Assembly (NCBI GenBank): GCA_035530275.1
Contig: DATKVC010000015.1
Coordinates: 186,001-250,000 of the forward strand
Length of the DNA: 64,000 nucleotides
Reading direction: 5' to 3'
Origin: CAIJMU01 sp035530275
GTDB lineage: Bacteria > Spirochaetota > Spirochaetia > Treponematales > Rectinemataceae
In this document: one piece after another, positions 16,198-24,368 of the stretch
How the letters are laid out: every line of letters begins with the position of its first letter
Numbering within the stretch: position 1 is the stretch's first letter
The notes under the pieces: model-generated
Told to the model about the DNA's origin: nothing
Databases searched by the model: none
What the model saw: the letters and a program-made list of their open reading frames with translations, nothing else
Program-made: the position numbers and the translations under genes

Positions 16198-19100
16198 TCA
16201 GTTTTTCGCGCCCAGTTCGAGAATCAACTCCACCTCACCGCGGGAAATCTTGACCGTTCGGGCGATTTCGTCCGCGCTCCAGCCCTGCCTCGCGAGCTTT
16301 CGCACGGTGTCCTGGACGCTGCCGGGAGGGGCGCCGCGTCCGCGCTTGTCCCCGCCTTCGTCCTTGAGCAGGGTGGACATGAGCTTGAGCTGCTCCTCGA
16401 CCTGCCGATTGATCTCTTCGAGCCTGGTTTCCGAGCGCGCGAGCCACTCCCGCACCTTCTGGGCCTCGGCGATACGGCGCTCGGCGTCGGCCATCACCGA
16501 ATCGAGTTCGCCCAACTTGCGGGCGGCTTCGTCGGCTCTTTCCTTGCCAGCGGAGAGGGCCACGAGGCCGCGCTCGACCTCGGCCAGGCGATCGGGCAGG
16601 CGCTTGAGCTCCGCGCCGAGACTGGTGACGCCCTTCTCTATGTCCGCGACGTTGCGGAAATTCTTGTCGACCATCTCCACCGTGGCGTCGATGACCTCCC
16701 CCTTCTTTTCGAGGCGGTCATATTTGGCCTCCGCCTCGGAGGAGAGTTCGAGGAGCCTGCGGATTCGCGCCTGGGCCTCGGTGAGGGCGTCGCCCTGGCC
16801 GGTGATGTCGGCCAACTTGCGATCGACGCCCTCCGAGACGGTCGCGAGCCTCGCGAAGCCCTCTTCCAACGAATCGACCCGCTTCTTCTCGGACAGGAAT
16901 TTCGCGATGCGCTGGCCGAGATCCTCCTCGAGGCGTCTGACCTTGGTCAGGCGATCGTCGATCTCGGCGAGCTCTTGCCTCTTGGCGTCGAGGGCGGAAA
17001 GCTCGCCCTTCATCGATTCGATGGCGGTAGAGAGTTTGGCCACGAGCTCGTCGCTCCGCTCGAAGATGCGCGTCTGGGCCACGAAGGCCTTCTGCTCGCG
17101 ATCGATGTCCGCCACGACCTTCGCGAGCCGCTTCGCCTCGGAATCGATCTGCCCGAGGGCCTCGGCCACGCGCCGGTCGAGGCTGTCCCCCAGCTCCCTG
17201 GAGCGGGAGAGGAGGGTTTCGATGTCCTTGCGGATTCCGTCGCGTTCCTGGATGGCACGCCCGATCCAGGCTTCGTGCTGCTGTTCGTAGTCCGATTTCG
17301 CGGTGGAGACGAGGGCCTCGAGGCCGCTTTTCAAGGAGCCGATCTCGGCGCCGAGCCGCTCTTCCGCCGCGCGGCGCGACTCCTCGAGGTCGCGACCGAG
17401 TCGCTCTCCGAGGGAGGCGATGCCGGCTTCGGCCGCTTTGCGGATCCCCTCTTCCTCCTTGGCGAAGGCCTTGCCGAGCTCGGCCAGGGCGGCGTCGCGT
17501 TCGGTCTTCCAGGACGCGAGGGCCGCGTCGGCGCCTTCCTTGCGCGTGCGGAGGTCGGCGAAGAACTCGTCTTCGAAGACCTTGAGCTTTTGCGCGACAT
17601 TGTCGTAGGCCCGCGATTTGAGGGCGTCGAGTTCGGTTTCCAGCGAACGCATCGAATCGGAAAGGCGTCCGGCTTCCTTCGCGAAGCCGCCTTCGAACTC
17701 CGCCTGCCGCGCGGTGAGTGCCCGGCCCCAGGACAGGAACTCCCCTTCGATGCGGCCGCTCGCGTCGGCCATCGCCCCGCGCAGTGCGCCTTCGAGGACG
17801 CCGATGTCGACGTTGACCGCCTCCAGCCTGCGGAACTTGGATTCGACTTCGGTGCCGTAGTCGTCGAGGCGTCGCTCGACGGCGGCGAGGACCTCGAGGC
17901 TGCGCGATTCCCCTTCCTGTGCGAGGCGGGCTCCGATGGCGGCAGCCTCTTCCTTGGCCGCGGCGATGGCGGCCATGAGCCCCGTCTCGAGGGCCTGCCT
18001 TTCCGCCGTGGCGGTCTCGAAGGCCTGTCTGAGTTCGGCGAGGGCGGAGCTTCGGATGTCCTTCGCCTCGTCGACGCCGGCCTTGAGCTCTGCGATGGCG
18101 GCGGCTTGGGCAGCCTTCGCGTCGGCTGCGCGTTGGGCGAAATCCTCCTTCTGGGAGGAAAGAAGGGTCTTGAGTTTTTCGCCGAGACCGAGGGCCACCT
18201 CGTCGGCCTTTTTCGCGAGAATGCCGAGGCGCTGCTCGACGACTCCCTCGACAGCGCCGAGCCTCGTTTCGATCTCGGTCGCGGAGGCTTCGGCCTTTTC
18301 GGCGACGGCCCTGAGCCGCGCTTCGGTCGAGGCCATCGCCGCCGCGGCCAGGTTCTCCGCGCGATCGCGGGCCGTTTCGAGGGAGCCTGCCAGGGAAGCC
18401 AGTCCGGCCCCGGTAGCCGCCACCTTCCCGTCGAGGACCTCGAGAGCCTTGGCGCTTTTTTCGGAAGCCGCCTCCGTCTCCGCGGCCAGGGCGGCCTTGA
18501 AAGCTGCCACGAGCCCTTCCGATTCGGCCTTCCACTCGGCCTTGAAGGATCGGGCGAGAGCCTGGGTTTCCGCGGCCCTGTCCTTGGCCAGCTGACCGAT
18601 TTGGGCGAATTTGTCCTCGACGGTTTCCTTGAGCTTGGCGGCCTTGGCTTCGGAGGCCTGGCGGAGCTTCTCGAAGGTGACGTCCTCGAGCTTTTCCGAT
18701 TCCGAGCGCGCCCTCTCGAAGGCCTTGGCGAACTCGCGTTCCGCCTCGCGCTTGGCCGCGGCCGCGTTCGACACGGTGAGTTCGGCGTCGGCCTCGGCCT
18801 TGACGAGGAGCTCACGGATGCCGGCGATTCGCGTTTCGGTGTCAGCGAAGAGCCCCTCGCGGACCGTCTCCAAGGCCGCGAGGTTGTCGCGGGCGAAATC
18901 GTCGCGGAGGACGGCGATGTTCGCCTCCACGCCCGCCAGGGATTTCGAGGCCGCCTCGATCTTGCGGGCGACCCCGTCGGTGAATTCGCTTTCGGCCTGG
19001 ATGCGTGCGAGGTTTTCGTCGACCCGGGCGCTCATGTCCATGAGGCGGGCGAGGGCCTCGTCGTACTCGCCGATGCGGGTCCCGATGGTCGCGATGTCCG

Positions 19101-19365
19101 CCGCGCGGGCGTTGAGCCCCTCCTCGGCCGATTGGAGGCGACGGAGCACCTCCTTCGCCGACTTGTTCCGCACGTCGAGATCGATGGCGTATTGCTTGAG
19201 GTCCTCGGCCCTTCGGTCGACATAGGCGCCGAGCTCGCCCTGGAGCCTATCCCCGAGTTTTTTTACCTTTTCGAGACTTCGGTTGTCGCGGTCGAGGAAG
19301 CGCCAGGCGACGAGGGTCGCGATGACGATTCCGAGGGTTAGCAGGTCTCCGACAGTGAAGGGCAT
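16198..19365 (-). CDS. Giant membrane-anchored coiled-coil protein (SpiroCoCo-like)
   Basis: 1055 residues. There is one N-terminal TM helix (residues 5-24), then about 970 residues of nearly unbroken Ala/Glu/Lys/Arg-rich heptads. A short Gly/Pro break precedes a C-terminal helix-turn-helix-like block, VRKLARQGWSADEIARTVKISRGEVEL. I recognise the very long coiled-coil family of spirochaetes by this N-anchor/coil/C-terminal HTH plan; the name is from memory. It could act as a filament or tether linked to cell shape. GGGGAG lies 5 nt before ATG 19365. The 1066-codon frame on the other strand is its antisense shadow. Confidence 0.85.
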   Translation of the reverse strand: MPFTVGDLLTLGIVIATLVAWRFLDRDNRSLEKVKKLGDRLQGELGAYVDRRAEDLKQYAIDLDVRNKSAKEVLRRLQSAEEGLNARAADIATIGTRIGEYDEALARLMDMSARVDENLARIQAESEFTDGVARKIEAASKSLAGVEANIAVLRDDFARDNLAALETVREGLFADTETRIAGIRELLVKAEADAELTVSNAAAAKREAEREFAKAFERARSESEKLEDVTFEKLRQASEAKAAKLKETVEDKFAQIGQLAKDRAAETQALARSFKAEWKAESEGLVAAFKAALAAETEAASEKSAKALEVLDGKVAATGAGLASLAGSLETARDRAENLAAAAMASTEARLRAVAEKAEASATEIETRLGAVEGVVEQRLGILAKKADEVALGLGEKLKTLLSSQKEDFAQRAADAKAAQAAAIAELKAGVDEAKDIRSSALAELRQAFETATAERQALETGLMAAIAAAKEEAAAIGARLAQEGESRSLEVLAAVERRLDDYGTEVESKFRRLEAVNVDIGVLEGALRGAMADASGRIEGEFLSWGRALTARQAEFEGGFAKEAGRLSDSMRSLETELDALKSRAYDNVAQKLKVFEDEFFADLRTRKEGADAALASWKTERDAALAELGKAFAKEEEGIRKAAEAGIASLGERLGRDLEESRRAAEERLGAEIGSLKSGLEALVSTAKSDYEQQHEAWIGRAIQERDGIRKDIETLLSRSRELGDSLDRRVAEALGQIDSEAKRLAKVVADIDREQKAFVAQTRIFERSDELVAKLSTAIESMKGELSALDAKRQELAEIDDRLTKVRRLEEDLGQRIAKFLSEKKRVDSLEEGFARLATVSEGVDRKLADITGQGDALTEAQARIRRLLELSSEAEAKYDRLEKKGEVIDATVEMVDKNFRNVADIEKGVTSLGAELKRLPDRLAEVERGLVALSAGKERADEAARKLGELDSVMADAERRIAEAQKVREWLARSETRLEEINRQVEEQLKLMSTLLKDEGGDKRGRGAPPGSVQDTVRKLARQGWSADEIARTVKISRGEVELILELGAKN

Positions 19366-19470
19366 CAGGGCTCCCCAAATTTGGCCGAATATGCCGCCGA
19401 GTCTAGCGTACTTGGGCGATGAACGGAAGAGACGCCAGATTTTCCCCGGGCTTCTCCAATAAATGGGCGC

Positions 19471-19507
19471 GTCGGGGGGGAGGGAACCTCGTTCCCTCCC
19501 CCCCGAC
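19471..19507. repeat. Perfect 17-bp inverted repeat with G7/C7 tract
   Basis: GTCGGGGGGGAGGGAAC / GTTCCCTCCCCCCCGAC (19471-19487 and 19491-19507) around a CTC loop. It lies in the 478-bp gap between the coiled-coil gene and the Rpn nuclease gene. No T-run follows, so it is not a classical terminator. Confidence 0.85.
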
Positions 19508-19517
19508 CGGGCTCTCC

Positions 19518-19558
19518 GCGAGTATCTTCAGGCGCCTGCGCGCCTGAAGGATACTCGC
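19518..19558. repeat. Second long inverted repeat before the Rpn gene
   Basis: GCGAGTATCTTCAGGCGC (19518-19535) pairs with GCGCCTGAA-G-GATACTCGC (19540-19558), 18 bp with one bulged base and a CTGC loop. It sits 10 bp after the first palindrome. The rest of the gap up to 19843 shows no further gene I can support. Confidence 0.85.
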
Positions 19559-19843
19559 TACGATCCCTCGCGCTCTAAAGACCCTTTCAAGTGCCGAGGC
19601 GCGGACGCATTTTCTTCACCATTGTTCGAAGAAGGCGAGTTCGACCCGGGTTGGCAGATGAAGTGCCCGTCTCGATTGCAGATCCCCAGGTTGCGCTGCG
19701 ATCGGGAGAATGCAGCATAGAGCGATAGTTGAAGCAGGAAGTCATATGCAAGTTCAGCTCTTATGGGAGGGAGCCTCGGAGGGACAGTCCTCTTCTTGAA
19801 GCGTCTCCCTGTCCCCCGGGCGTTCTCGGTTCGGGAGGCCTTC

Positions 19844-20761
19844 ATGAAAACAGGCATCGACCCGACCAACGACTTCGCCTTCAAGAAAATCTTCGGCCAG
19901 CCGAGCCACGCGGGGCTCACCTTGAGCCTCGTAAATTCCATATTGCCTCTAGTGGGAAGAAAGCCAGCCTCGTTCCTCAGGATCCAAAATCCCTTCGTGC
20001 TTTCGGATTTTGCGGGAGGCAAGGAGGTCATCCTCGATCTCCGGCTCGAGGACTCCGAGGGCAGGGACATCCAGGTCGAGATGCAAGTGAAAACGGGCGG
20101 GCCCCTCGAGCGCCGAATGCTCGACAACTGGGCGCGGGTCTACGCGGAACAGCTGCCGAAGGGCGATGGCTATGAAGTTCACCGACCTGTCATTTCGATC
20201 TGGATTTTGAAGGAAGAGCTTTTTCGGGACGACGCATGGCTTCATCTCGTCGAGGCCCGAGTCAGCCCGGGGGGTGGGCTATTCTCGGAAGACTTTCTCG
20301 TCGTGGTGCTAGGGCTTGGTGACTTTCGGCGCTCCCTGGTGGGGGCGAGCCAGGCTGGTATCGACGAAGGGGTTGGGAAGTGGCTATCTTTTCTCTGTGA
20401 AGGCGAGGGGCTCGATCCTGAAGGGGAGCCGGACGCGGAGCGCAAGGAGGCCTTGATGATCATGGAAGAGATCAACATGAGCAAGGAAGAACGGGCTATC
20501 TACCTGAGCCGCTTCGACGCCCAGGCCTGGCGGATCTCGGAAATCCATGCCGCCCAGGCGGAGGGTCTGGCCAAGGGGCTGGAAGAGGGGCGGGCAAAAG
20601 GGCTCGAAGAGGGCTTGGCCGAAGGGCGGGCCAAAGGGCGGACCGAAGGGGCAAAGGCCAAGGCGGTTGAAGACGCGCGCAACCTGAAGCGTCTCGGGGT
20701 GTCGCTCACCGTCATCGCCGAGGCGACCGGTCTCGATGCGGAGCTGGTAGAAGGGCTGTAG
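19844..20761 (+). CDS. Rpn family recombination-promoting nuclease / PD-(D/E)XK transposase-like
   Basis: A 305-residue protein of the Rpn (PDDEXK_2) family, once annotated as transposases and shown in E. coli to be DNA nucleases that promote RecA-independent recombination. It starts with DPTNDFAFKKIFG. The nuclease core is VILDLRLEDSEGRDIQVEMQV, with the D...ExQ signature, then YAEQLPKGDGY. The C terminus has the family's Lys/Glu/Gly repeats (EGLAKGLEEGRAKGLEEG...). GGGAGG precedes ATG 19844. It is probably a mobile or defence-related accessory gene; the palindromes upstream may belong to it. Confidence 0.92.
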   Translation: MKTGIDPTNDFAFKKIFGQPSHAGLTLSLVNSILPLVGRKPASFLRIQNPFVLSDFAGGKEVILDLRLEDSEGRDIQVEMQVKTGGPLERRMLDNWARVYAEQLPKGDGYEVHRPVISIWILKEELFRDDAWLHLVEARVSPGGGLFSEDFLVVVLGLGDFRRSLVGASQAGIDEGVGKWLSFLCEGEGLDPEGEPDAERKEALMIMEEINMSKEERAIYLSRFDAQAWRISEIHAAQAEGLAKGLEEGRAKGLEEGLAEGRAKGRTEGAKAKAVEDARNLKRLGVSLTVIAEATGLDAELVEGL

Positions 20762-20791
20762 GCTAGGGACAGGCCCCGATATACTCGCCGC

Positions 20792-21778
20792 GTGCGCATC
20801 ATTTTTTTCCTACGCTCCAGCATCGTCGTGGCCTCGCTTGCACTTGTCGCATCGTTAGCCCCTTCCTCTGCCCAGGACGCCCAGCTGAAGCCGCCTCAGC
20901 CGGCTCTCGTCCTCCAGGCATCCTCCGTCAGGCAGGGCGATCCCATTTTCGCCGAGTGTGTCGCCGAGGAGCCTGTCACGGATCCGGTTTTCGAACTGAG
21001 GGACTCTCGCGGCTTCATCCTCGCCCGAGGCAAGTTATTCGCCCTTTTCTCCGCGACGCCCGGCACCCATTGGGGAGCTGTCACGGGCATCGCATGGAAT
21101 GTCGCAGCCGGGCCTGCCGTGGCGGAGCTGCGAGGCCAAGAGGAGGGCAGGCCCTTTATCGTCACGGCGCCGCTTCTCATCGAGGCGAGGGAATTCGCCC
21201 TCGAAGAAATTCCCCTCGACAAGGCGAATACCGAAATCCGCGCCGTTCCCGATCCGGAAAAAACGGCCGAGGCCCTCGCGATTTGGGCCATCTATGCGCG
21301 GACGGACCCTGGCGCCCTCTGGGCTTCCCTTCCCTTCGTCGCGCCCGTGGGAAAGGCCAGAAGATCGGCAGGCTTCGGCGACCGGCGACGCTATCTGTAC
21401 GCGGGAGGCGGCTCCGACACGGCGTGGCACTCGGGCATCGACTTCGCGGTGCCCGTGGGCACGCCCGTCCATGCGCCTGCCGCCGGGCGGATCATATTCT
21501 CCGGACCGCGGATCGTCACGGGCTACACGATGGTGATCGAGCATGATCCGGGCCTCTATTCCATTCTCATGCACCTCTCCAAGGGCATCGCGGCCGAGGG
21601 AAGCATGGTGAAGGCGGGCGACGTCGTAGCCCTGTCGGGGGCGACCGGATTCGCCACCGGCCCCCATCTCCACTGGGAGGTCAGGGCGGGGGAGGTGCCT
21701 GTCGATCCGGATTTCTTCCTCGCTGCGGGGATGCCCCCCTTCCCCTGGCTTGACACATCGACACCCCCTCTGCGATGA
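20792..21778 (+). CDS. M23 family metallopeptidase
   Basis: A 328-residue secreted murein endopeptidase candidate. Signal peptide to about residue 28; the middle region resembles a beta-rich domain (SSVRQGDPIFAEC). The C-terminal LytM domain has HSGIDFAVPVGTPVHAPAAG, with HxxxD ligands, and TGPHLHWEV, with HxH ligands. The zinc set is complete, so it is probably active. GTG start at 20792. It precedes rpsU by 20 bp. Confidence 0.92.
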   Translation: MRIIFFLRSSIVVASLALVASLAPSSAQDAQLKPPQPALVLQASSVRQGDPIFAECVAEEPVTDPVFELRDSRGFILARGKLFALFSATPGTHWGAVTGIAWNVAAGPAVAELRGQEEGRPFIVTAPLLIEAREFALEEIPLDKANTEIRAVPDPEKTAEALAIWAIYARTDPGALWASLPFVAPVGKARRSAGFGDRRRYLYAGGGSDTAWHSGIDFAVPVGTPVHAPAAGRIIFSGPRIVTGYTMVIEHDPGLYSILMHLSKGIAAEGSMVKAGDVVALSGATGFATGPHLHWEVRAGEVPVDPDFFLAAGMPPFPWLDTSTPPLR

Positions 21779-21798
21779 TTGGTCGATTTTGAAGGGAG

Positions 21799-22020
21799 GT
21801 GATTTCAATCAGGCAAATAGTCGTGGACGAGAGCGAGCCCCTCGAGAAGGCCATCAAGCGTTTCAAGCGAATGGTCGAGAAAGAGGGCATTATCCGCGAG
21901 TGGAAAAAGAGGGAATATTTCGAGAAGCCTTCCACCATCAAGAACCGCAAGAAGAAGGCCCTCGCGCGGAAGCTCCTCAAGAAAGCCCGCAAGCCCCGCG
22001 ATTCCAGGGGCGGCTACTGA
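21799..22020 (+). CDS. rpsU: 30S ribosomal protein S21
   Basis: Small-subunit ribosomal protein, about 70 residues, very basic. EPLEKAIKRFKRMVEKEGIIREWKKREYFEKPS is the family core. The only upstream canonical start in frame, GTG 21799-21801, lies inside the ideal Shine-Dalgarno AAGGGAGGTGA and cannot be used in the normal way. Alignment to the usual nine residues before the EPL/EPF motif, and an 8-nt spacing from GGAGG, point to the ATC codon at 21808. The coordinates follow the open frame. The unit ends at the terminator at 22051. Confidence 0.9.
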   Translation: MISIRQIVVDESEPLEKAIKRFKRMVEKEGIIREWKKREYFEKPSTIKNRKKKALARKLLKKARKPRDSRGGY

Positions 22021-22050
22021 TCCCTTCGAATCCCGAATCGGGTAGAATGA

Positions 22051-22079
22051 CCGCAGGCCCAGGGCCTGCGGTTTTTTTT
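22051..22079 (+). terminator. Intrinsic terminator after rpsU
   Basis: 10-bp perfect stem CCGCAGGCCC / GGGCCTGCGG (22051-22060 and 22062-22071) followed directly by eight T residues. Confidence 0.96.
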
Positions 22080-22183
22080 GATGCGCCCGGCGGCGCGGAC
22101 CCGCTTGCGGCAAGCCGATCGAGCGCGCCGGGCGCACGGTCTTGCCGGGCCGGCGGAACAACAATGCAAGGATGAGTGCGAAT

Positions 22184-22672
22184 ATGCGTCTAATTGGAAG
22201 AATATCGGTCACGTTGCTGGCCGTGGCGACCATGGCCATGTCGGCCTGCGCGGGCTCGGGCAAGGACGCCAACGGCATCCCCACCTCGCCGAACCCGACG
22301 CTGAAGACGGCGACCTTCAAGATCGGTTCCGCGAGCATCACGGCCGAACTCGCCCTGACGGCCGACCAGCGCGAGAGGGGCCTCATGTTCCGGAAATCCC
22401 TCGCCGACGGCAAGGGCATGCTCTTCGTCTTCGACGACGACCAGGTCCTCACCTTCTGGATGAAGAACACCTACGTCCCTCTTTCCATCGCCTGGATAGG
22501 TTTCGACGGGATCGTCAAGGGCCTCGCCGACATGGATGCCCTTTCTCTCGGGCCCGTGGGTTCGGATCGCTCGGTGCGCTACGCCCTCGAGGTGCCCCGG
22601 GGTTGGTTCGACCGGGCCGGGGTCAAGGTCGGCGACAAGGTCGAACTTCCGTCCGGTCTGGCTGCGCCCTGA
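22184..22672 (+). CDS. DUF192 family lipoprotein
   Basis: A 162-residue protein with a lipoprotein signal (MRLIGRISVTLLAVATMAMSAC). The DUF192 domain has ELALTADQRERGLMFR, GMLFVFDDDQVLTFWMKNTYVPLSIAWI and ALEVPRGWFDRAGVKVGDKV. The fold is known structurally but not functionally. ATG 22184 gives a clean signal peptide with AAGGA about 11 nt away; ATG 22172 is an alternative. It precedes def by 102 bp. Confidence 0.88.
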   Translation: MRLIGRISVTLLAVATMAMSACAGSGKDANGIPTSPNPTLKTATFKIGSASITAELALTADQRERGLMFRKSLADGKGMLFVFDDDQVLTFWMKNTYVPLSIAWIGFDGIVKGLADMDALSLGPVGSDRSVRYALEVPRGWFDRAGVKVGDKVELPSGLAAP

Positions 22673-22774
22673 GCCCTCGGGTTTCCCAAACCTGGCGTTG
22701 ACCGGGAGAGCCGCGGCCTGTACCTTTGAAAGGGCGGTCTGCGCCCGCGATACCGATCCATTCCGGAGTCCCCC

Positions 22775-23275
22775 ATGCTCGATATAGTTACCCTCGGCAC
22801 TGAAGTTGAGGATGCGATCCTCCATACGAAGGCCTCGCCCGTAAGCGAGATCGGCCCCGACATCAGGGCCCTCATCGAGGGCATGCACGAAGCAATGCTC
22901 CACGGCAAGGGCATAGGCCTCGCCGGCCCCCAGGTCGACCGGCCCCTTCGCCTCTTCGTCACCCACGTGGAGGGCGACCAGCCCCGCGCCTTCATCAATC
23001 CCGAGGTTATCATGACCTCGCCGGAGGAATCGGATTACGAGGAAGGCTGCCTGTCGATCCCCGGGCTTTATACGAACGTGCGCCGCCCGGCCTCACTGCG
23101 CATCCAGGCTTGGAACGAGCGCGGGAGGCCCTTCACCCTCGAGGCGAGCGATCTTCTGGCGCGGGTCATCCTCCATGAGTACGACCACCTCGACGGGATA
23201 CTCTTCGTCGACCGCCTGAGCGCGGCGCGGCGCGAACGAGCCCTGGCCGCCTATCTCAAGAAAATCAGGATGTAG
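22775..23275 (+). CDS. def: Peptide deformylase
   Basis: Removes the formyl group from nascent N-terminal formyl-Met. 166 residues with all three motifs: GIGLAGPQ (46-53), EGCLS with metal-ligand Cys92, and HEYDH with ligands His134 and His138 and catalytic Glu135. GGAG lies 7 nt before ATG 22775. fmt follows after 7 bp, the classic def-fmt pairing. Confidence 0.98.
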   Translation: MLDIVTLGTEVEDAILHTKASPVSEIGPDIRALIEGMHEAMLHGKGIGLAGPQVDRPLRLFVTHVEGDQPRAFINPEVIMTSPEESDYEEGCLSIPGLYTNVRRPASLRIQAWNERGRPFTLEASDLLARVILHEYDHLDGILFVDRLSAARRERALAAYLKKIRM

Positions 23276-23282
23276 GTGCCCG

Positions 23283-24284
23283 ATGCGCGTCCTCTTCGCC
23301 GGAAGCCCCGAGATCGCGGTGCCGAGCCTTCGCGCCGTCGCCGAGTCGGCGAAACTCGTCGGTGTCCTCACCAATCCCGAGAGCCAGAAGGGCAGAGGGC
23401 TCGCGGCCTCCGCGACGCCCGTGGCCCTCGCCGCGGCCGATCGGGAGATCGGCAATGGCGTACCGATCCTCGCCTTCGACCATTTGGGCAGCGAGGCCAG
23501 GGAGTCGGTCGCCGCACTTTTCCCCGACCTTCTCGTCAGCTTCGCCTATGGCCGCATTTTCGGGCCGAAATTCCTCGCGCTGTTCCCGCTCGGAGGCATC
23601 AATGTCCATCCGAGCCTCCTTCCACGGTGGAGGGGCCCGACACCCATTCCCGCTGCCATCCTTCATCACGACAGCGAAAGCGGCGTGAGCGTGCAGCGCC
23701 TCGCCCTGGCCGGCGCCGATGGGCCGGGGGTCGACTCGGGTGACCTCTTGGCGGTGGAAAGGATCCCGATCGAGGAGCGAGAGACGACGGCCAGTCTTTC
23801 CCGAAAGGCCGCCGAGGTCGGCGCCCGATTGCTTGCCGGTGTTCTGAAGGCGATCGCCGAGGGAAGGGCCGTCGACAGGCCTCAGGAGGGGGAGCCGAGC
23901 TATTCTGCCTTGCTCATGAAAGATGACGGCCTGATCGACTGGAGCCGCCCCGTCGCTGAAATCGACGCCCTCGTACGGGCCTTCGATCCCTGGCCGGGCG
24001 CCTTTACGCGCTTGCGTGGACTCCGGTTGGCCGTTCTCGAGGCCGTCGGCTACCCGGGAAGATCTTGGCAACCGGCGACGCAAAGGGTTGAAGGAGCTGG
24101 AAATCCAGCTTCAGAGGTAGCTCCGGGGCATATCCTCGGTATGGACAAGTCCTTGGGGCTGGTGGTACAAGGTCGTGATGGCCTCGTAGCCCTAAGGCGC
24201 CTCCAGCTCCAGCAAAAGAAGGCCCTCGCCTGGCGCGAGTTCGCGAACGGGATGCGGGACCTAGCGGGAGAACGGCTCGGCTGA
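23283..24284 (+). CDS. fmt: Methionyl-tRNA formyltransferase
   Basis: Formylates Met-tRNA(fMet) with 10-formyl-THF before initiation. 333 residues. The N-terminal formyltransferase domain begins MRVLFAGSPEIAVPSL and contains INVHPSLLPRWRGPTPIPAAI, with the catalytic Asn and His, and the Asp of VDSGDLL. The C-terminal OB-like domain starts near residue 220 (DGLIDWSRPVAEIDALVRAFDPWPGAF). It forms one unit with def and, about 85 nt further, with the PASTA gene. Confidence 0.97.
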   Translation: MRVLFAGSPEIAVPSLRAVAESAKLVGVLTNPESQKGRGLAASATPVALAAADREIGNGVPILAFDHLGSEARESVAALFPDLLVSFAYGRIFGPKFLALFPLGGINVHPSLLPRWRGPTPIPAAILHHDSESGVSVQRLALAGADGPGVDSGDLLAVERIPIEERETTASLSRKAAEVGARLLAGVLKAIAEGRAVDRPQEGEPSYSALLMKDDGLIDWSRPVAEIDALVRAFDPWPGAFTRLRGLRLAVLEAVGYPGRSWQPATQRVEGAGNPASEVAPGHILGMDKSLGLVVQGRDGLVALRRLQLQQKKALAWREFANGMRDLAGERLG

Positions 24285-24368
24285 TCGGGCGGGGCTCCCT
24301 TCCGTTCCGAAGGCATGGATGCCACGTCTTGGGGACGGTTACGCCGACGCGATCCGAGGAACCTTTCG

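Noticed and set aside
16141..19341. 1066-codon open frame on the plus strand
   Set aside because: It is fully antisense to the coiled-coil gene, which has a good RBS, TM anchor and heptads; high GC3 leaves the complementary frame open.
19366..19843. A small gene in the palindrome region
   Set aside because: Frames there have no RBS and consist mostly of the palindrome and low-complexity sequence.
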